Positions 1 to 10,815 of a DNA stretch of 64,000 bases are shown here, one piece after another. The notes beneath the pieces were generated by a model that saw nothing but the letters and a program-made list of their open reading frames with translations, searched no databases and was not told where the DNA came from. Position numbers and translations under genes: made by a program. This stretch comes from Lycorma delicatula (Eukaryota > Arthropoda > Insecta > Hemiptera > Fulgoridae): the NCBI RefSeq assembly GCF_047948215.1, contig NC_134463.1, positions 55,310,201 to 55,374,200 on the forward strand, given 5' to 3'. Positions within the stretch are counted from its first letter, which is position 1, and each line of letters begins with the position of its first letter.

Positions 1-330
1 AGGAACATTTTGGAACACATTTAAATAAAAAAAAGCAAGTTTTTTTAATTTCTTTTTGAAAATTAAAACAGTGGTACTGAATTTAATGTAAAGTAACGTT
101 ATGTTTTCAAAATTTGGAGAAAATTGACTCTAAAAACTATCCCACCTGTAGCGATAAGAAACCCCAGAATTTTACCAACAAATCACCCCATATACAAACT
201 TATCTGTGCAAAGTTTCATCAAAATCGGTTTATCCAGTCAAAAGTTATTAAGTTTCAAACACACTAACCCACATACATATAATCATTACCCCCACCTCTT
301 TTTTTTGCTTTTTGGGGTCCCTGTGATATG
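1..330. repeat. Interspersed-repeat fragment carrying an 'AAAGTTTCATCAAAATCGG' motif
   Basis: No coding sequence is visible. Positions about 160-300 carry the phrase AAAGTTTCATCAAAATCGG followed by an AC-rich stretch. Variants of the same phrase recur near 16,455 (AAAGTTTGGTCAAAATCGG) and 57,210 (AAGTTTCGTCAAAATTG), each followed by an 'aca/cata'-rich tail, so I infer a diverged dispersed repeat. Boundaries and class are not resolved. Confidence 0.35.
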
Positions 331-860
331 AAACGACGATAAATACAAAAAAAAAATCATAGCCCATTTTTCGGCTGTACGATACTTTCCTTCTTGCAGC
401 ATAGCTTTAGATCTATGATGCAGGAAAGTAAAAATAGGTTTGTTATCACATAAAAAACTGTTTTATTTTAACTATATAATGACTAATTCACATTCTTTTT
501 ACTGCCTTCTTCCGTTTAGGTGATAGGTGAAGTTCTTTTTTAAATTAAATATAAAATTATTTCTTCGAGGTACTAAAAGTGGAATAAACTATTAAATTCC
601 AATACGGGTTAAGTTTTACCTCAAAAGCCTTTATTCTAATATAATTTTTTGACATAGAATATTTATATAGATATAATTTTCCAACGTAATCTCTTCTGAT
701 AATTAGATATTTACCAACTAATGTCTAACGACATTACGCGAAAAAGTACTAACTTCATCCTTCATATTCCAACTTTTAAAACGCTAATGTACAATAATTA
801 AAAAACAAAATAGCTGTACCTGGTTACAATTTCAAATATTCTAAATAACAATTTTAAAAA
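331..860. other. AT-rich DNA, nothing recognised
   Basis: No reading frame, RNA signature or repeat match that I can support. Confidence 0.6.
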
Positions 861-1496
861 ATCTGATGTGGATACCACATGAGTTCCTTGTACTCCTATT
901 AAATTACAAATACAATTTTTTTTTTAAATGAAAAGTATATAAAATTTTATTTCATTAATAACTTCTGACATTTTTTATTAATTTTATTTTTTATTATAGA
1001 ATTATTAATAAATCAATATATTTCATTTTAAAAAAATGTTAAAAAAGAAAAAAGGAGATGAAGTCGAATTCGAACCGATGTGCCTTTCCCTTGAAAGATA
1101 CAAATATATCATTAATTGAAATTTTATTTGGCTACAACTCTGGAATCAATGAAAGTAAGTACCACTTGTGATATATCGTTAAAAATTTCTCAATGAGGGC
1201 GTTTTACTCCAGTTAAGAAAAAGTCCAAAATCCAATTTTTTTTTTAATTTTGGGCTTTTTTGGAAATTTTTAGTCCTGTCGATTGTAATCAAAAGGGAAG
1301 GTGCACAAATGGATGTTACAACAGTCCTAAATCCAAAATTTTAACATACGACTAATCGTTTTTGAGTTATACGAGATACATGGACTAAACTAGTCAAAAC
1401 GGATTCAGGGATGGTCAAAACGAATATTTCAATAGAAATCTGAAACCGAAACTTTTCGCGATCGCAATACTTCCTTTACTTCGTATAAGAAAGTAA
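861..1496 (+). repeat. R-A element, copy 1
   Basis: First of ten copies of a family that I call R-A. The + orientation begins ATCTGATGTGG, has a short hairpin at 866-880 (arms ATGTGG and CCACAT around ATA), then the block ACTTCCTTGTACG (here slightly mutated), a middle segment around 'CCGATGTGCCTT' and 'GGCTACAACTCTGG', and a hairpin around 1,218-1,258. It closes with a mutated version of CGTACAAGGAAGT followed by As. The first and last blocks are inverse complements of each other, so I infer a non-autonomous DNA element with short imperfect inverted termini. No protein is encoded. Its superfamily is unknown, and A-rich flanks hide any target duplication. Confidence 0.75.
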
Positions 1497-2199
1497 CTAT
1501 CACGCCAGGAACACAAATTCATTTGGGGAATTTTTTTATTTAATGTGGATAGAATTTTTTTTTTAAATCTCACCAACACCAGAATTGAATTAAAATAGAT
1601 TTTTCCTCTGTTTATAAGAAGTAAAGTTATATAGTCTATATCCTAAAGAAATAAGATTAAAAAAAAAGTCGGAAAACAAGTATCTTGAGTTTCATTTATT
1701 TTTATACGTACATACAACTACGTTCTTACTCTTTACAAGCTCTGTAAAATTCCTTTCAAGTGATTTTTTTTTTTTTAATGCAAAAAAATAAGTTAGTGAT
1801 TACTTTCAAAGGATAAAGTCAGAATGACAGATTCTGACAGTAAAGGATAGTTTTATACAGGAAGCTCAGTACTTGGTGAAAAAAAGATGGGATTAATTTT
1901 ATAAAAAGGAAAGGTGTCACAAACTACAGAAACAAAAAAATACTCAATATACTCTAAAAGGCTTTAAAAAGTTAGTTTAAAGCCTGTTTTTTCTTAAGAA
2001 TATTACAATGTATATAACTTATCAGATTTTATACAGTGATTTTACGTAATCAAGTTAAATATAAAGAAATAGACAATTTTAAAAATTTAATACTCGTAAA
2101 CTAACGAATAATTATCATCATAGAATAACATAAGATAATTTTTAAATCATAACATAATCTTACTATTAGGTAGATTTCATAAGAAAGCTACCTATTGTA
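1497..2199. other. AT-rich DNA, nothing recognised
   Basis: No gene or repeat that I can support. Confidence 0.55.
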
Positions 2200-2985
2200 A
2201 TGAGTACCATGATTCGACTTCCGGAAAATTTCGACATATCTTCGCGTTTCACATCCCCCAGACCCCAAAACCACCGTCAGTTCAAAAAAAAAAAAAAAAT
2301 ATATATATATTTCACTTTCTTATGGACACGATAGCAGTTATCGTGTCATTTTGCAAAATTACGGCAGTCGTAATTTTTCAAAAATCATTTTCAAATTGAT
2401 ACATAAAATATAACGACCAAAAATCTTGTTCGAATTCATTAATGGGAAAAATCAGACTACGGGAGTGGAAATGGGGGGCTTTTTCGACAAAAGAAAAATA
2501 TTTCTATAACGTTCTTATTAAGTAAAACATCGAATTCGTTTAAAGTTCCTATTATTCTTTGGATAAGGGCCTAAAATTTAAATAAGTAAAGTTTTTCATA
2601 TCAGCAACTATTGGCCCAGGGGTGAAAAAAATGGGGTTTCGAAGAAAAAAATAATCATACGTCCCTTAATAACCACAGTATCGAATCGGTTTAAAATGGT
2701 CGTTAGTCTTCTATACATTATCTAAAACTTTTGTCTGAATTAACGTCTGATACGACCAACCCTTACCGCAAGGGATGACCAAAATGTTGTCGGAATTGTA
2801 CGATGGGGCTTGTCCTATGCTAAACATGTGAAACTTTTTTCACATACAACCATTATCATATTGAGTAAATTTGAAGTTTTTAGTATCTTTAAGGTGGAAA
2901 TCTTTTTTATCCTGCGAATAAGGGGATAAATCCGGTGAAATCTATCTCCGCCTTCCGACGTGCCGAAAGGGATTTTTTTTCTTTA
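2200..2985 (+). repeat. R-B repeat, copy 1
   Basis: A noncoding segment whose part from about 2,455 to 2,980 is matched in inverse complement by 14,490-14,999. Shared landmarks include GGGGTTTCGAAGA, GGGATGACCAAAATGTTG and the terminal CCTTCCGACGTGCCG. The left part (2,210-2,455), with ACATCCCCCAGACCCCAAAACC, is absent from the second copy, so the full element is probably longer than the shared piece. No protein or terminal repeats were seen and the class is unknown. Confidence 0.6.
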
Positions 2986-3224
2986 TATTTTGCGGTTTTA
3001 TTCGTAGTAATAAGTAGTATGATTTCTAGTTCATTAATGATTAGACTTTATCAATGCTTCTGCTACCTTTGATTTACTATTTATGTCTAGAATGTAATTA
3101 AGATGTTTCAAAGGAAACTACTTTATAACTTGATTATTGTGATAAAATTTACTTATGATTTCTAACTTACGAAATCGATGTTAAACATAATTTTTAAATA
3201 CAAAAAAAATTTCATAGCATAATA

Positions 3225-3690
3225 AGAAAATCTTGCGCAGTTCTGCGTAAGAAGACTGATTTTTCGTTAATTTAATTTGGTTTTAATATTTTAATATATA
3301 TATTTTTAATTTGGTTTCATATTGCTAACAATAATTACCGTAGATAAAGAAATGTCAACGTTCCAACTTGCAGCATCATAACGAACTCTAACTTGCCTCG
3401 CTCAAAGTTTTTTGACTTTAAATTGAACCTAACTCAAGAAATACTCAAGCAATCTTCATAAAATTTTTAACTACATAACTTCAGACAACGTACTACAGCA
3501 CACCTCAATTCTAATTAAATTTATCACGTAGTTTTTGAGATTTTCAAGTCAAACACATTTATACATATACCAAAAAATAAATGTATACGTAAGGATGGTA
3601 TTTTCGTATTCGAAATGTAGAGAAAATTCAATTTCACCCCTCCACTCCCACCATGCGACCAAAAGTAATACTTTCGGCTTTACCGACTTT
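3225..3690 (+). repeat. R-C repeat, copy 1, with leading hairpin
   Basis: Starts with a hairpin at about 3,232-3,251 (CTTGCGCA, loop GTTC, TGCGTAAG) followed by GAAGAC. The locus at 29,690 begins with an equivalent hairpin followed by the same GAAGAC. Both loci later share 'GGTATTTTCGTA' and 'GAAAATTCAATTT'. Similarity between them is patchy, so this is an old dispersed repeat of unknown class. Confidence 0.4.
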
Positions 3691-4140
3691 AAAAAAGTCA
3701 GTAAAAAGAATTGATTACAAACGTTTTATTTCTTTAATATAAAAAAAAATCATTAGCTAATTAAATTGGAAATATATTTTTATGATAATAAACAAAGCAA
3801 AGTAAGCAGATTAACGTTTCTATAAGTAGAATTATGAAATCTATGAATAATAATAATAATTCTAGTCGTTTATATATTATGTAAATCGCCCACAACGACA
3901 GGCATCCACAGTCACCCAGTAAATAAAATAAGAATACATACAATATAATATTTCATTACAAAGCAGGATCGAAACAAACACATTACGAACGAAGACAACT
4001 ACAATAATATAATGTATATTGTCACAATTATTAAATCTGTAAATTAATTATTCTAAATGCACAAATCATTTTCCTCATTCAAAAATCAATGATATAATAA
4101 TGATAGCTTTAAAATAAACAAAAGGGAAGAGCAGTGCTCG
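3691..4140. other. AT-rich DNA, nothing recognised
   Basis: Only short, low-complexity open frames are present. None has a recognisable domain. Confidence 0.55.
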
Positions 4141-4149
4141 CTTTGAAAT

Positions 4150-4650
4150 TGGCATAGGAAGATGTCGTACGGTTATTAACTGTCACGCCATCGCAAACGA
4201 TTTGGTTATCTTGTCGGAAGATCCGAAAATAGCAACTAAACAAATAAACATATCACAGGAAACAGCAAAAAAAAAAAAAAACAGTTCTGCAAATTATCTT
4301 TTGAAAAAGCACCACATAAATAAATTTTTTTAATGTATGAAAAATAGAAATAGTAAAACAGTTAAAATACCTCCGAGAAACTATAGAATGAAATGGGCAA
4401 GAAAAAATACACCTAACAAAAACGGCCGAAAAAATGGAATCGTCCTACCATCTAACATAAAACGTGCACTACAGAGAATTTATTTTATAATTGCAAAATT
4501 AAGACATTTAATACGGTGATTCGTTCAGAAACGTTATACGCTAAAAAAAACTCGACAATAATAATTATGGACCTTTTTAAAATAAATCTAATGGAAAGAA
4601 AACAGGATTTTAATGAAAATACTTGTAGCTATTAAGGATAATTAATTAAT
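4150..4650 (+). mobile_element. LINE-B fragment (decayed reverse transcriptase, non-LTR retrotransposon)
   Basis: Frame-shifted translation gives the RT catalytic neighbourhood 'AIANDLVILSEDPK' at about 4,187-4,228, where the expected (Y/F)ADD box has become IAND, so the first catalytic aspartate is lost. It continues through 'NIKRALQRIYFI', 'KLRHL' and 'ERKQDF'. These correspond to the stretch downstream of the RT palm in the LINE group that contains an ERKILRK motif, and a relative of the same family is at 54.7-56.6 kb. Stops and frameshifts break the frame. It is a dead fragment with 5' and 3' ends missing. The family assignment is by remembered motifs, and the RT identity is reasonably safe. 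Confidence 0.6.
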
Positions 4651-4653
4651 TTG

Positions 4654-4655
<2 letters not shown>

Positions 4656-4696
<41 letters not shown>
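4656..4696. repeat. (AT)n microsatellite
   Basis: Uninterrupted AT dinucleotide run. Confidence 0.95.
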
Positions 4697-4698
<2 letters not shown>

Positions 4699-5150
4699 GC
4701 ATCTCCGTCGCGGCTTCGCCCGTAGTATATGGTTACTTGCGTTTCCCGTCGCTGTGAAGTTTTTTTTTTAATTTCATGTTTTTAGTCAAGTAACTGGAGG
4801 CAGGTGCAGCCAGTCGTGTCGCACGTACAGGAACAGTGGCTGCGTTGGCGTCCCACCCCTTCATACATCGTTGCACCCCTTACAAAATCGAAATTAAAAA
4901 AAAACCGAAAAAGTTTTTTTAGATATTTATTTGAAAAGTATGCATTAATAACCGAATTAAAAGTATATATAGTTTACAAACACAAATATAGTGAATATCA
5001 TTTTAGGACATAGAAGTATGTTTACATAATTTTTTTCCCATTAATTTTACCACTAAAATAGGTTATGAAAGTCCCAGGAGAACAAAGGGCGCGCGCGCGT
5101 GTGTGCGTGCGTGCGTGTCTATCCGTCCCCCTTGGCTGAGAACATGCTTA
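4697..5150. other. Noncoding DNA with a GC-richer patch and a GC/GT simple repeat
   Basis: Positions 4,697-4,880 are clearly GC-richer than their surroundings (CGTCGCGGCTTCGCCC near the start), which suggests the end of an unidentified mobile element. A (GC)n/(GTGC)n tract lies at about 5,088-5,118. No protein domain was recognised. Confidence 0.45.
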
Positions 5151-5151
5151 C

Positions 5152-5230
5152 ATCATCGAACATTCTGCCCGTTAAAAAATAATTTTTTTTCTTCTTAAAT
5201 GTTTATAAACAATAAGTGAGAAGCAACACC
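5152..5230 (+). repeat. R-D repeat, copy 1 ('GAACATTCTGCCCGTTAAAAA')
   Basis: A block beginning with GAACATnCTGCCCGTyAAAAA followed by a T-rich stretch is seen here, again at 5,691-5,750, and in altered form at 50,815-50,865. The first two flank LINE-A copy 1 in direct orientation. Class unknown. Confidence 0.45.
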
Positions 5231-5275
5231 AACAAATAAGAACAAAAGAAAGAACATACTAACATGATTGAACAT

Positions 5276-5685
5276 TTTTTTTTTTTGTCTTCAGTCATTT
5301 GACTGGTTTGATGCAGCTCTCCAAGATTCCCTATCTAGTGCTAATCGTTTCATTTCAGTATACCCTCTACATCGTGGCCTGCCTACACAATTTTTTCCTT
5401 CTACCTGTCCTTCCAATATTAAAGCGTCTATTCCAGGATGCCTTAGTATGTGGCCTATAAGTCTGTCTCTTCTTTTAACTATATTTTTCCAAATGCTTCT
5501 TTCTTCATCTATTTGTCGCAATACCTCTTCATTTGTCACTTTATCTACCCATCTGATTTTTAACATTCTCCTATAGCACCACATTTCAAAAGCTTCTAAT
5601 CTTTTCTTCTCAGATACTCCGATTGTCCAAGTTTCACTTCCATATAAAGCGACACTCCAAACATATACTTTCAAAAATCTTTTCC
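5276..5685 (-). mobile_element. LINE-A copy 1, 5'-truncated, with 11 bp target duplication
   Basis: The 3' terminal part of a non-LTR retrotransposon ORF, read on the minus strand. It translates to 'WSVALYGSETWTIG', 'EAFEMWCYRRMLKIRW', 'KVTNEEVLRQIDEERS' and ends 'ESWRAASNQSND' followed by a poly(A) tail (poly-T on +). This is the post-RT C-terminal region. An internal deletion relative to copies 2 and 4 removes part of the 'EGKNCVGRPR' region. The insertion is bounded by TGATTGAACAT at 5,265-5,275 and again at 5,686-5,696, a perfect 11 bp target-site duplication. That duplication proves retrotransposition with severe 5' truncation. It lands beside the R-D repeat. The clade (RTE-like or other) is uncertain, but non-LTR identity is firm. 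Confidence 0.9.
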
Positions 5686-5696
5686 TGATTGAACAT

Positions 5697-6825
5697 ACTG
5701 CCCGTCAAAAAATCATAAGATTTTTTCTTAAATATTTCTAAACTATAGATAATAACAGTAATAATAAAAAAATTTTATAAAATAAATTAATAATTTTACT
5801 ACCATACATCATTCAATTCAATATAGTTGCACATCTTAAAACACTACTATTTTCGATACAAATAAATCGATACTGAAAATATATCGTTTATCCATTTAAA
5901 ATCCTATATATAATTTCTTTTTTGGCCTTGTAGTTACAATTAAACACACATATAAGCAAAACACTAGGGTGAAATCAAATGATAAACAAAAAAGGTTTTA
6001 AATAAATTAGAAAAAATAATAGCGATTTATTGATTTTGAAGCCAACTTCTCTTTTTTTAGTGTGTCAACGAAGGTTAGTTTCGTATTATGATAATTAGTT
6101 TCGTAAACTGAATATAACGTATAGATAATAGTTAAATTAATTTAATTTATATTTAAACTTCCAACTCTCGTATTGAGTCAATTTGCATATGGATATTATG
6201 GATCTTGATGAAAATGTTGAGTGTGCAATCTTTAAAAAATCCCTAAACCGATCTAAACCAAATTTAATTGGGAAGATTTGCTAATATTTTTTCGCTTTTC
6301 CTTTTGATATTCATATTTGGTTTGGTTGGCATTTCTCCCGCTTTCTTCGCTTTTACTTGATCAATTCTCATCATTCTCAATTGATCATCTCATCATAGTC
6401 AATTTTGGACACTTAATAAACCCATTCCGAGACGCCGCCCGCCAGGGCAAACTCGCCCAGAGGGCCTAGCTACGGAGGCGTGCCTACGGCACGACCTGTA
6501 GCTTATGTATATATATATATATATATATACACATATATATGTGTGTGTGTATGTTCCACTAAACAAAATATTATATCAGAAACTTAAAAAATGACAAGAT
6601 AATGCATGAAAGTAGATTACATTTGACAGGACTTAATTAATCAAAAGAATTTTGAAAAGGACGATTTTCTACGAAGAAACTCCAAAGTAAACAAAAAGTA
6701 GGAACAGAAGAATTTATGATAAAAGCCAGGGAGAGACTTAAAAAGTTCTGTCAGGAAAGGGGGGAGCGTGATACTAATAAAAGAGTTTAAACGGAAATAT
6801 AAAAAAAAAAGCAAAAAGAGAAAAA
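5697..6825. other. AT-rich DNA with R-D copy 2 and an (AT)n/(GT)n tract
   Basis: R-D recurs at 5,691-5,750. A GC-richer patch at 6,428-6,500 (GCCGCCCGCCAGGGC) may be the end of an unidentified element. An AT then GT dinucleotide run covers about 6,507-6,552. No gene seen. Confidence 0.5.
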
Positions 6826-7513
6826 ATCTGATGTGGACACTACATGACTTCCTTGTACGCCTAGTAAATTATATATACAGGTTTTTAAAATGAAAAGTAC
6901 GTAAAATTTTATTTCGTTATTAGCTTCTGATAACTTTTCATTTTTTTAATTTTTTTATTGTTATTAAATTATTATTTACTGTAAAAGTTTTTTTTTATAA
7001 TCAGAGGTTAATAACATTAATAAATTTAGATATTTAAATTTAAAAAAAGAAAAGGAGGTGAAGTCTGATTCGAACCGATGTGCCTTCCTCTAAGACGCAA
7101 ATATTTCATTAATTAAAATTTATTTGGCTATAACTCTGGGATCTAAACATCACCGCGTAAGTGGTACTATCGTTGAAACGCTCTCAATGAGAGCTTATTA
7201 CTGCAGTAAAGAAAAAGTCCAAAATCCAAATTTTTTGTGGATTTTGGGCTTTTTTGTATTTTTTTTGGTCAAGTCGATTACAATCAAAAGGGGAGCTGCA
7301 CAATTAGATGTTACAAGAGTCCTAGTTCCAAAATTTCAACATCCTACGGCTAATTGTTTGTTAATTATGCGAGATACATACGTACGTACGTATAGATACG
7401 TCCCGCTGAAACTAGTCAAAATGGATTTAGGGATGGTGAAAATGGATATATCCGTTGAAAATTGAAAACTTTTTGCGATCACAATACATTCCTTACTTCG
7501 TACAAGGAACTAA
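6826..7513 (+). repeat. R-A element, copy 2
   Basis: One of the best-preserved R-A copies. The 5' hairpin is ATGTGG-ACA-CTACAT with one G-T pair. The terminal block ACTTCCTTGTACG is perfect near the left end and its inverse (CGTACAAGGAA) sits at the right end. The central hairpin around 7,206-7,252 has arms starting AAAAAGTCCAAAATCCAA. The open frame across 7,124-7,465 is chance: it is not conserved between copies. Confidence 0.8.
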
Positions 7514-8013
7514 AAACGTATAAATAACTTAAAACTTATTTTACTAAATTTAATGTCGTTGTATATATATCGAGAGATGTCGTCTATATCGATCGTTGCC
7601 TACGTCAATATCGACTTCCTCATTACGCACTGTTATTTAAATACGTAAACTAATAAAATGGAACTTATAACATCTAAAACACTCTCGGGGGACAAATAAT
7701 AATTAACTGTGAAATTTTCAGCGAAATCAGTCAAGTATTTTCGAGTTTAGGGCACACACAAAACGAAGATTGTCTTTTATTTATATAGATAGACAGCTTA
7801 TACAAAATTTTAATAAATACAAAGTATTTAATAAATACAAAGTATTTATTAAAATTGATTAATTTGGTTATATTATTAGAATTTGTTCTACAATCAAATT
7901 TCTACACATATTGTCAGCCAGTAGAATGTTATTTAATGTAAAAATCTAAGAATAAGTAGAATAAATCCATTATCCAAGAATAAAATTGCAATAAAACTAC
8001 AAACAAAGCGACC

Positions 8014-8018
<5 letters not shown>
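7514..8018. other. AT-rich DNA, nothing recognised
   Basis: A 'TTTATTTATATAGATAGA' tail at about 7,775-7,795 resembles the ends of some insect repeats, but I cannot define an element. Confidence 0.45.

Positions 8019-8071
<53 letters not shown>
8019..8071. repeat. (AT)n microsatellite
   Basis: AT dinucleotide run of about 50 bp. Confidence 0.95.
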
Positions 8072-8077
<6 letters not shown>

Positions 8078-9034
8078 TAATTCTAATATAAAAATTTTGA
8101 ACAAATCTTGTGTCACATTATGAAACTTTTAAAATGAATGAAGAATCAATTTTAATCAAAATCAGTGAACATACATTATTCAAAATATCACACGACCTGC
8201 ATCTAACGACCTTTTTCTGCAACATCGACAACGTACATAAAGATCGAAATATGATATTAATATTAAACGTCAAAAAAATTTCAACGACTTCTATTTTGTT
8301 TTTTCTTTCACTTTTCAGCACCATCGTGAAGATAAATACCTAACAACACTCACAGAAATATTGCAAAACGTTTGGCTTCACTTCAAAGAAAATCAATCAG
8401 TCATTTTAGTTGCTAAGTATAATATACAATTACATAAGTTCTGTATGATACACAGACGTGTATGTATATAAACGATTACTTACCTTATGATGTCTTATAA
8501 TAAAAGTAAAATAAATAAATAAATCTGTAAAAAAAATAGACTACTACGACTGACGGATGATTTACATTCTCTTATAAATTTAAATCATCTACAGAAATAA
8601 TAAATAAGTTATTATTAACAATACAGCAGATAAGAAACTATTATATACTTCATAATTACAAGTTTATTTAATTTTCTGGTAGCTAATATAAATAAGAGTA
8701 TATGTTATAGATATATTTTCTAAAACTGAAGAGTTTAATATTGTACATGTTTAATATTCAAGACGATTTCGCATCAATATTTAACTACTAAAAGCACATA
8801 CTGAAGAGTCCTCTTGTATATCGTTGTGTAGAGCTAAATTACCCCTGAGATTATTTTTCATATTATTTCAGCACTTGAATATACAACAGGTTATAAAATC
8901 ATTAAATTTGTTATGAACTAGAGAATATTTATATATTAATTTGTATCCTATAACGAAGATTTCGAAATATATCAATATTCCTATGGACAGTGTTGCCAGA
9001 TTATTCAAGTCCGGATTTTCAGTGAAAAATTATA
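8072..9034. other. AT-rich DNA, nothing recognised
   Basis: Short overlapping frames on both strands at 8,110-8,340 have no domain and low-complexity composition. Confidence 0.55.
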
Positions 9035-9042
9035 ACAATAAT

Positions 9043-9939
9043 CAGTGACGGCTCGTAGCGAAAATTAGTGGGGGTGCCGCTCCAGAAAACTTTTCTCTAG
9101 GCCTTTTCAAGGCCATGATTAAAATTTTCTGTAAAATAAAAGAACCGAAAAAATGAATCAAATAGAATAGCTGCAAGCAGGATGATAATCAATTCTACAC
9201 TTTATCACATTCAAAAATATGATACACGGTTTTTAAGCACATTGTGCTTAAAAACCGTCGTTCGGTTTAACCGAATACATAATAAAATGGCAATACAGAT
9301 AATATTTTTTAGTAATAGATAACTTAATAAAATGTCCATTAAAATCACTATAATTTGATGGTGCCTAATTTAAATTTCTATGTACACAGAGACAAATACA
9401 TAATTTTTCTTTACTAATTACGTTCTCTTTCGCTCTTCCAGCGTGTCTGGACACATTTGACAATCAAAGAGGACTTGCTTTCAGCCATTTTCTGATCACT
9501 ACTGAAAAAACAAATAAACCACTTTCATATTCCTTCCACCTACTACACTAAAAAAGAAAACGAACAGGGAACGTTCCATACACACGCAGAGTAAAAAAAA
9601 CTACCTTCCATCGGTACGCCAGGGTCGGCACTGCGGGATCGACAGTACTATCTCTCTCCCTCACAGCTATGCGTGCAGCTTCCTGTGTGCGTATGCATGC
9701 GCACAACAGCCAAACACCAGGCCGCTGAACTGTGAAGCGAACAGTTCCATACAAAGATTTATGTACCTTTTTCATAAACTGGGGGATGGCTACTGCATTA
9801 ATCTTAAGGATTATATATTGTATAAGTATAAAGAAAGAATTAAAGAAAAAATGATTCAATATATTAAATGTTATTGATAATATCAAGTGGAAGTAAGGGG
9901 TGCTGCAGTTCCACAGTTCCTATACGCGAGCTGCGACCG
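9043..9939 (+). mobile_element. hAT-like non-autonomous transposon, copy 1
   Basis: Left end CAGTGACGGCTCGTAGCG, right end GAGCTGCGACCG. The right end is an imperfect inverse of the left, in the CAGTGGCGGCTC style typical of hAT termini. The flanking octamers are ACAATAAT (9,035-9,042) and ATACTAAT (9,940-9,947), agreeing at 6 of 8 positions, as expected for an aged 8 bp hAT duplication. A relative in opposite orientation lies at 23,510-24,194 and shares 'GGGGTGCTGCAG' near one end and the 'CTCTCTC' tract in the middle. No transposase motif was seen. The open frame at 9,548-9,886 (-) is not conserved in the second copy. Confidence 0.6.
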
Positions 9940-9947
9940 ATACTAAT

Positions 9948-10171
9948 TTTTAGGAAATTTGGCACTGTAATCTGATAGTATATAGATACTCGTTGTTGAA
10001 GAATGAATGAACGAAAATGATAAAAGAAGGCAAGCTTCAATGGTGAATAACCAGTTCATTCACGGCATAGACCCCTTCTAAAAAACAACCTTCATAAGAT
10101 TGATGCAGAGAGGCAAAACATTTTAACATTAACACGCCTTGAATAATATCTGCGTGGCGATCCGGCGATGC
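9948..10171. other. Unannotated AT-rich DNA
   Basis: Nothing recognised before the SINE insertion site. Confidence 0.5.
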
Positions 10172-10186
10172 AGCACTAGGAAGGGC

Positions 10187-10486
10187 AACCCACCGGGTTG
10201 GTCTAGTGGTGAACGCGTCTTCCCAAATCAGCTGATTTGTAAGGCGAACGTTCCAGCGTTCAAGTCCTAGTAAATCCAGCTATTTTTACACGGATTTAAA
10301 TACTAGATCGTGGATAGATCGTTCTTTGGTGGTTGGGTTTCAATTAACCACACATCTCAGGAGTGGTCGAACTGAGAATGTACAAGACTACACTTCATTT
10401 ACACTCATACATATCATCCTCATTCATCCTCTGAAGTATTACCTAAAAACGGTAGTTACCGGAGGCTAAACAGGAAAAGAAAGAAA
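10187..10486 (+). mobile_element. SINE-1 copy a, full length, with perfect 15 bp target duplication
   Basis: A complete tRNA-derived SINE. The head AACCCACCGGGTTGGTCTAG holds an A-box-like TGGTCTAGTGGTGAACG and a B-box-like GCGTTCAAGTCCT (about 10,256-10,268), the internal RNA polymerase III promoter. A unique body follows ('GGTGGTTGGGTTTCAATTAA', 'CAAGACTACACTTCATTTAC') and an A-rich tail after GGAGGCTAAACAGG. AGCACTAGGAAGGGC occurs at 10,172-10,186 and again at 10,487-10,501, a perfect 15 bp target-site duplication that sets both ends exactly. This copy defines the family for the other nine loci. It needs a partner LINE for movement, and which one is not shown. Confidence 0.95.
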
Positions 10487-10659
10487 AGCACTAGGAAGGG
10501 CGTGGTGATATGTTGCTTCTATGTAACAGCCAACGACAATAGGAGAGCAACTATATCGAATTAACATAATCTAATATTTATTACGAAAAACACACGATAA
10601 TATGTAAAAGATTTCTTTTCGAAAAAGACCACTAGGATCACGTTTGCATAGTTGAATTA

Positions 10660-10815
10660 TTTTTCTTTTGCTCTGCTGTTGTCACCTTTCTTCCGTCCAT
10701 TTATTCAGGTTTATACACTTGCTTTTCTTTCTGTCTGGAGAATTAGATTCTCGAATCACTTTTCTAAATCTACCTCTGTCTTTAAACAGATCCTTAGAAA
10801 TATATTTCTTTCTAT
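10660..10815 (-). mobile_element. LINE-B 3' terminal fragment
   Basis: Minus-strand translation gives 'KDLFKDRGRFRKVIRES' followed by 'NKWTEER', resembling the basic C-terminal tail of LINE families whose ORF carries the ERKILRK motif. A stop follows WTEER. The overlapping + strand frames (10,652-10,886) are antisense shadows. Assignment rests on short motif similarity only. Confidence 0.45.

Noticed and set aside
7124..7465. 113-codon frame in R-A copy 2
   Set aside because: The frame is not kept in the other R-A copies.
9548..9886. 112-codon minus-strand open frame as a gene
   Set aside because: It lies within the hAT-like element and is not conserved in the second copy at 23.5 kb.
10187..10275. 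tRNA gene in the SINE-1 head
   Set aside because: It is repeated at ten loci with a common body and target duplications. It does not fold into a full cloverleaf.
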